DNA of 64,000 bases from NCBI GenBank assembly GCA_964532465.1, contig CAZHHX010000017.1, positions 8,785-72,784 on the forward strand, given 5' to 3'. The position numbers were made by a program, and so were the translations under genes. The notes beneath the pieces were generated by a model. That model worked only from the letters and a program-made list of their open reading frames with translations, was not told where the DNA came from and did no database searches. Within the stretch, counting starts at the first letter, position 1, and each line of letters begins with the position of its first letter. This DNA comes from JAPLKB01 sp964532465 (GTDB lineage: Bacteria; Desulfobacterota; Syntrophorhabdia; Syntrophorhabdales; Syntrophorhabdaceae). Positions 60,587 through 64,000 of the stretch are shown piece by piece.

Positions 60587-62019
60587 AGGTATGCGTGCTG
60601 CAGCCTGATTACAGCCAATCAAAGATAGACTATAAAAACTACGATCCTCCCCGCGATCTGTCACTTTTGCTTCCCCATGATATTGTTGACCATGTCTTCC
60701 TGAATAAAATGACAACATATCGTCAACTGAAAGAGCTGAAACGCGGAGGTTATGACATCTTCGTGAATCTCTGCGAAGGATACCTTGAGTGGGACATTCC
60801 TTCCGTTGATGTTGTGCTGTCGTTGGAGCAACTGAACCTGCCCTTTACCGGACCGACATCAAGGTTGTATACTCTCCACTCGAAATCACTGATGAAATAT
60901 GTTGCCTTCACTCAGGGGGTGCGCGTACCGAAATTTATTACGGCGAAAAAGACAGGCGATATAGATCATGCACTTGAAGAGCTTGCCTTTCCTCTTTTTG
61001 TTAAACCGGAAGGATCGGGAGACAGCCTCGGTATTGATCATCTTTCCCTGGTAAACTCACGGGAATTATTGCAAATGAAAGTATCCGGGATTATTGAGGA
61101 TTACGGTGAAGCGCTTATTGAAGAATATATTCAGGGAAGAGAATTTACCGTGCTCATAGTCGGCAATCCTGATAACTGGAGAGAACCGATCACATACAAG
61201 CCCCTGGAGTTCGTTTTTTCAGGAGAAGAAAATTACAAATCCTATGATCTGAAAGTCACAAAACATTGTCCTGATTATAATGTGCCTTGCTCCGACCCTG
61301 TTCTTGATCGCAGGCTGAGAGACGATGCGAAAAAAATATTTTTGAGTTACGGCGGCTTTGGATATGCCCGTATTGATTTCAGAATTACTGATGATGGTGA
61401 GCCCTGTTTTCTTGAAATCAATTTTACCTGTTCAGTCTTTTATCCGGAAGGCCATGAAGGTTCCGCGGATTATATTTTACGTCACGATGGAACAGGTCAA
61501 TCAGGCTTTCTCAGAAGTATTATAGCTGAAGGTATTGCCCGTCATAAGCAGTTGCGGAAAAAGTATGAAATGCGTTCAAATAAATCTATCGGTTACGGTA
61601 TATACGCTGTTGTGGATATCAGCGAAGGTGAAGTAATATATGCCGGAGAGGGCCGTGCGCAGAGGATGGCAACACGTTCTTATATTGAATCGCACTGGAC
61701 AGAGAAGGAGCAGCAGGTTTTTCGACAGTATGCCTATCCTGTCAGCGATGAAGTATTTCTCCTCTGGGATGACAATCCGGCAGAATGGGCGCCGCAAAAC
61801 CATTCATGCAATCCTAATACAACCTTTACAGGGTTCGATCTTGCAGCCCTTCGCCATATCAAATCAGGAGAAGAGTTAACTGTAGATTACGCGACCTTTT
61901 GCAATAAAGATATGGAACCCTTCGACTGCTGCTGCGGGGCGAAAAATTGCAGAGGCCGGATAGAAGGGGTACAGAATAATTCGATAACATTTCGAGAGCA
62001 GAAAAAGAGAAAAACATAA
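60583..62019 (+). CDS. ATP-grasp::SET fusion protein
   Basis: 478 residues. The first ~320 residues are a second ATP-grasp ligase (LFVKPEGSGDSLGIDHLSL ~137; EALIEEYIQGREFTVLIVGN ~176; YARIDFRITDDG ~260; CFLEINFTCSVF ~275). The last ~150 are a SET domain: SIGYGIYAVVDISEGEVIYA (~335), APQNHSCNPNTTF (~403), SGEELTVDYATF (~428) and the post-SET cysteines FDCCCGAKNCRGRIEG. The fusion ties carboxylate-amine ligation to lysine (or amine) methylation on the same product. It is translationally coupled to the preceding ligase. I know no characterised protein of this architecture; the combined chemistry is inferred from the domains. Confidence 0.9.
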   Translation: MKVCVLQPDYSQSKIDYKNYDPPRDLSLLLPHDIVDHVFLNKMTTYRQLKELKRGGYDIFVNLCEGYLEWDIPSVDVVLSLEQLNLPFTGPTSRLYTLHSKSLMKYVAFTQGVRVPKFITAKKTGDIDHALEELAFPLFVKPEGSGDSLGIDHLSLVNSRELLQMKVSGIIEDYGEALIEEYIQGREFTVLIVGNPDNWREPITYKPLEFVFSGEENYKSYDLKVTKHCPDYNVPCSDPVLDRRLRDDAKKIFLSYGGFGYARIDFRITDDGEPCFLEINFTCSVFYPEGHEGSADYILRHDGTGQSGFLRSIIAEGIARHKQLRKKYEMRSNKSIGYGIYAVVDISEGEVIYAGEGRAQRMATRSYIESHWTEKEQQVFRQYAYPVSDEVFLLWDDNPAEWAPQNHSCNPNTTFTGFDLAALRHIKSGEELTVDYATFCNKDMEPFDCCCGAKNCRGRIEGVQNNSITFREQKKRKT

Positions 62020-62041
62020 ACAGGAATAAGGACAAGAGAGG

Positions 62042-62418
62042 ATGATTGACCTCGTAGAATATACCTATCTTATGGTAAATATGTCCAAAAATTGTAATCT
62101 TGATTGCAGACTTTGCTATGCCATTCTTCCATAAAAAGAAAGGGCGCTTTTTATATAAAAGACTACAATCAAGACCGGTTCTGCTTATCTACAGAACAAT
62201 TAAAGGAATTATCTCAAAGATATCCAAAACACATCAGTTACAAAAGTACAGACTATATACCGCGATATATGACCTTATACAGCAATGGTGTCATATATAA
62301 TTGCTCTGACTCAATGGTCGGTATCGGCACATATCTCGATCCCATAGAAAGTCTTTTCAGAAATCTCATAAGTTCAAAGCACTGTGGATATTGCAACACA
62401 GTAAGGGGGAGAGCTTGA
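62042..62418 (+). pseudogene. Radical SAM protein remnant
   Basis: Frame 2 opens with 30 residues ending NMSKNCNLDCRLCYAILP, which contain the radical SAM CxxxCxxC motif, then stops at TAA 62132-62134. A different frame downstream continues coding-like sequence (LSTEQLKELSQRYPKHISYK; RYMTLYSNGVIYNCSD; FRNLISSKHCGYC) to 62418, resembling the C-terminal third of such enzymes. The ~200-residue middle is missing, so an internal deletion plus frameshift has destroyed the gene. It follows the ATP-grasp::SET gene by 22 bases and was probably the fourth gene of that cluster. Confidence 0.7.
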
Positions 62419-62536
62419 ATCCCATAGGTCAGGCAAAACATCCGGACAAAAACCATAATTGACTGATTTATCTTCTGTTTTTTCTTTGCCGGGTCTTCCT
62501 GACCGGAAGACCCGGTTCTGTCAAATTCCGAACTTA

Positions 62537-62642
62537 TAATACCAGGTTGCCTTCAATAAATTAACAATGAATATTTGAAAGCTTACTTGGAATTATGCCC
62601 GGCAAATCAGACTTATAATGTTTGACAGCGACTTGGTATAAC
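62537..62642 (+). repeat. 106-bp interspersed repeat, copy 2
   Basis: It matches 3533-3638 in the same orientation over 106 bases without gaps. Here it lies just after the radical SAM remnant and ends eight bases before the stop codon of the convergent solute-binding-protein gene. The two copies share a perfectly conserved 35-base right end (from CAGACTTATAATG to GGTATAAC). Confidence 0.8.
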
Positions 62643-62649
62643 GCCGTGT

Positions 62650-63387
62650 CTACGGCTGCCACGGATCAAACTTCTGATCAAGCATGGGCCCCAGGATCTT
62701 CTGGTACTTTCCGCTCGCTTTCAGCTTCTTGATGAGTTCGGATAATATCCTGTCCACCTCTTTTCCTTTCTCGCCGAGGGGCAGCACCGCGTTCGAGTCA
62801 AATTTCCCGTATTCCCATCTCTTGAGATTTTTCAGGGCGAGCTTCTTTATTGCTTTATCGGTTGCGCCCATTGAGAAAATCCAGGCATCTATTCTGCCCA
62901 TATCCAGCTTCTGGAGGCTCGATTCGATGCTGGGCGAGCCGGTTATATTCTGAATTTCGGCATCGAGAACGCCCTTATTCCCCTGGTCCGTCTCTACTTT
63001 GAACTTGGATAGATTATTGGGATTGATGTCTTTGTTGTTATTGTTTGTGACCATAATAAATAAGACCTTGTATATCGGTTCCGAGGAGAATTGAAACTGG
63101 AGCTTACCGGGATTTTTCGGTTTTATTAAAGGCATGTGAAAATCTGCTCTTCCTTTCTCCACGTTATCTATCGACCGCGCAAAAGGAAACACATCCCAGG
63201 TGATCTTCCCGTCCTTGTATTCCTCGGCCATTGCCTTGAGAAGGTCTACCAGAACGCCCTTATCCTTTGACTCTACCATCGGAGGCAGCAAGGGGAGACT
63301 CACCTTTAAATCCCTTGCCTGCGCCTGTCCCAGCATAAGGCAAAAACATGCTGCTGCCAAAATAAAATACCTACTCAGTTTCTTCAT
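62650..63387 (-). CDS. Periplasmic solute-binding protein, SBP_bac_3-like
   Basis: 245 residues. A cleavable signal peptide (RYFILAAACFCLMLGQAQA) precedes an amino-acid-type extracellular binding domain (LVDLLKAMAEEYKDGKITWD; YKVLFIMVTNNN; SELIKKLKASGKYQKILGPM). No permease or ATPase gene is beside it. Together with the single-domain response regulator upstream it may act as a sensor component rather than in transport. AAAGGAGG precedes the ATG by eight bases. Confidence 0.85.
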   Translation of the reverse strand: MKKLSRYFILAAACFCLMLGQAQARDLKVSLPLLPPMVESKDKGVLVDLLKAMAEEYKDGKITWDVFPFARSIDNVEKGRADFHMPLIKPKNPGKLQFQFSSEPIYKVLFIMVTNNNNKDINPNNLSKFKVETDQGNKGVLDAEIQNITGSPSIESSLQKLDMGRIDAWIFSMGATDKAIKKLALKNLKRWEYGKFDSNAVLPLGEKGKEVDRILSELIKKLKASGKYQKILGPMLDQKFDPWQP

Positions 63388-63420
63388 TCTATAATCCTCC
63401 TTTTTCAGATTATGCTGCCT

Positions 63421-63903
63421 TTACCATTCCTTCCAGTTCATGCCTGTTTTCTGTTCCCAGTCTGTCTCGAATTTTTCGGTGAAGAATCCCTGCAATTTTT
63501 CAAAAAGTCTTTTCCAGCCGGGTTCGAATTTGTAACTGAGTACATCCTCCAGGAAGGGCACGACTTCGCCGAGTGTTTCCTTGGGGAGATATGCCCGGGC
63601 GCCCATTTCATGGGAACGTTTAAGGGCTTCGGCGCTTATGACATTTGCCGTGAGCATCACAGCCTGCATATTCTTTTTTACGGCAACTTCAAGAAGCTCA
63701 AAACCGTTCACCCCCATGATATCAAGCACTACAATATCGTAATGGGTGGATTCAAGTTTGTTTATTGCTTTCTCATACGTATCGGCCTTGTCAACAGAAC
63801 AATTCGGGCAGGCTTCCATTATTTCCACATTTAAAACATCGAGAACATCAGGCTCATCATCAACTATTAAAATCTTTTTTCCGTCTAAAACAGACTCTTT
63901 CAT
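63421..63903 (-). CDS. Single-domain response regulator
   Basis: 160 residues: a receiver domain (ILIVDDEPDVLDVLNVEI; phosphoacceptor Asp in DIVVLDIMGVNG; Thr in VMLTANV; Lys in YLPKETLG) followed by a ~40-residue helical tail (FEKLQGFFTEKFETDWEQKT) without a DNA-binding domain. It probably works by protein contact. It is 33 bases upstream of the solute-binding protein gene on the same strand. A partner kinase may lie beyond the window edge; the last ~97 bases show no gene. Confidence 0.88.
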   Translation of the reverse strand: MKESVLDGKKILIVDDEPDVLDVLNVEIMEACPNCSVDKADTYEKAINKLESTHYDIVVLDIMGVNGFELLEVAVKKNMQAVMLTANVISAEALKRSHEMGARAYLPKETLGEVVPFLEDVLSYKFEPGWKRLFEKLQGFFTEKFETDWEQKTGMNWKEW

Positions 63904-64000
63904 AGAAATTCCTCTTTTATGTTTTTAAGCAAATACTAATACTGAAAAGAAGACGGTATTTTCCTGTCTTTTTCCTGTTTCGTCCAGTAGGCGATACGTT

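Noticed and set aside
1..64000. CRISPR arrays, prophage or integrated-element boundaries
   Set aside because: No regularly spaced repeat-spacer units were seen; the repeats at 48.9 kb are irregular and inverted. No integrase, phage structural genes or tRNA-linked att duplication was found.

Overview
The window reads as a chromosomal piece of an anaerobic, Gram-negative, motile or gliding bacterium, most likely a Desulfobacterota/Deltaproteobacteria lineage of fermentative or syntrophic habit. I infer this from a trimeric NAD-linked [FeFe] hydrogenase operon led by rex, an hgcAB mercury-methylation pair, an exposed PEP-CTERM protein, many hybrid histidine kinases, a sigma-54-dependent chemotaxis operon, and moderate GC with AT-rich spacers. 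No ribosomal RNA or other species marker is present, so the lineage is an inference.

Layout. 1-4.9 kb: end of a DUF35 Zn-ribbon/OB-fold protein, a hybrid sensor kinase with a periplasmic ligand-binding domain, a 4-oxalocrotonate tautomerase and an unknown protein. 5-9.7 kb (minus strand): orphan ParB-like protein, NrpR-type nitrogen regulator coupled to glutamate dehydrogenase, an unlisted 50-residue ORF, and a NarL/NarX-like two-component pair. 10.9-19.9 kb (plus): nudC, tRNA-Leu (minus), ribF, a metallopeptidase-like protein, archease and rtcB, cobO, pyrF, rlmB, larE and an MFS transporter. The rtcB gene has an in-frame TGA exactly at the catalytic cysteine codon, followed by a SECIS-like hairpin, so it looks like a selenoprotein RNA ligase. 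20-28 kb: small coiled-coil protein, PEP-CTERM protein, rpmB, rel, a response-regulator adenylate cyclase, and recD2.

28-38 kb (minus): hgcB and hgcA, whose 5' side is occupied by a 511-bp element with terminal inverted repeats; then one operon rex-hydC-hydB-hydA-(sensory hydrogenase)-SpoIIE phosphatase. A sigma-70 promoter overlapped by a 14-bp-periodic ATATCG repeat lies in front of rex. 38-56.7 kb (plus): lipoprotein, cold-shock protein, thioesterase, a CZB chemoreceptor, an NtrC-type regulator, a consensus sigma-54 promoter, then STAS-cheA-mcp-cheW-mcp-hybrid kinase, followed by suhB, a V4R protein and a sensor kinase.

56.7-62.6 kb: an ABC exporter diverges from an unusual cluster: a SET-domain protein, an ATP-grasp ligase, an ATP-grasp::SET fusion, and the remains of a radical SAM gene. 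A short ORF with a ribosome binding site sits in the divergent spacer. This looks like an undescribed peptide- or protein-modifying locus. 62.6-64 kb (minus): a periplasmic solute-binding protein and a single-domain response regulator. A 106-bp non-coding repeat occurs at 3.5 kb and 62.5 kb, about 91% identical.

Strongest candidates for novelty: the UGA-containing rtcB and the SET/ATP-grasp cluster. hgcAB is a known but environmentally important system.
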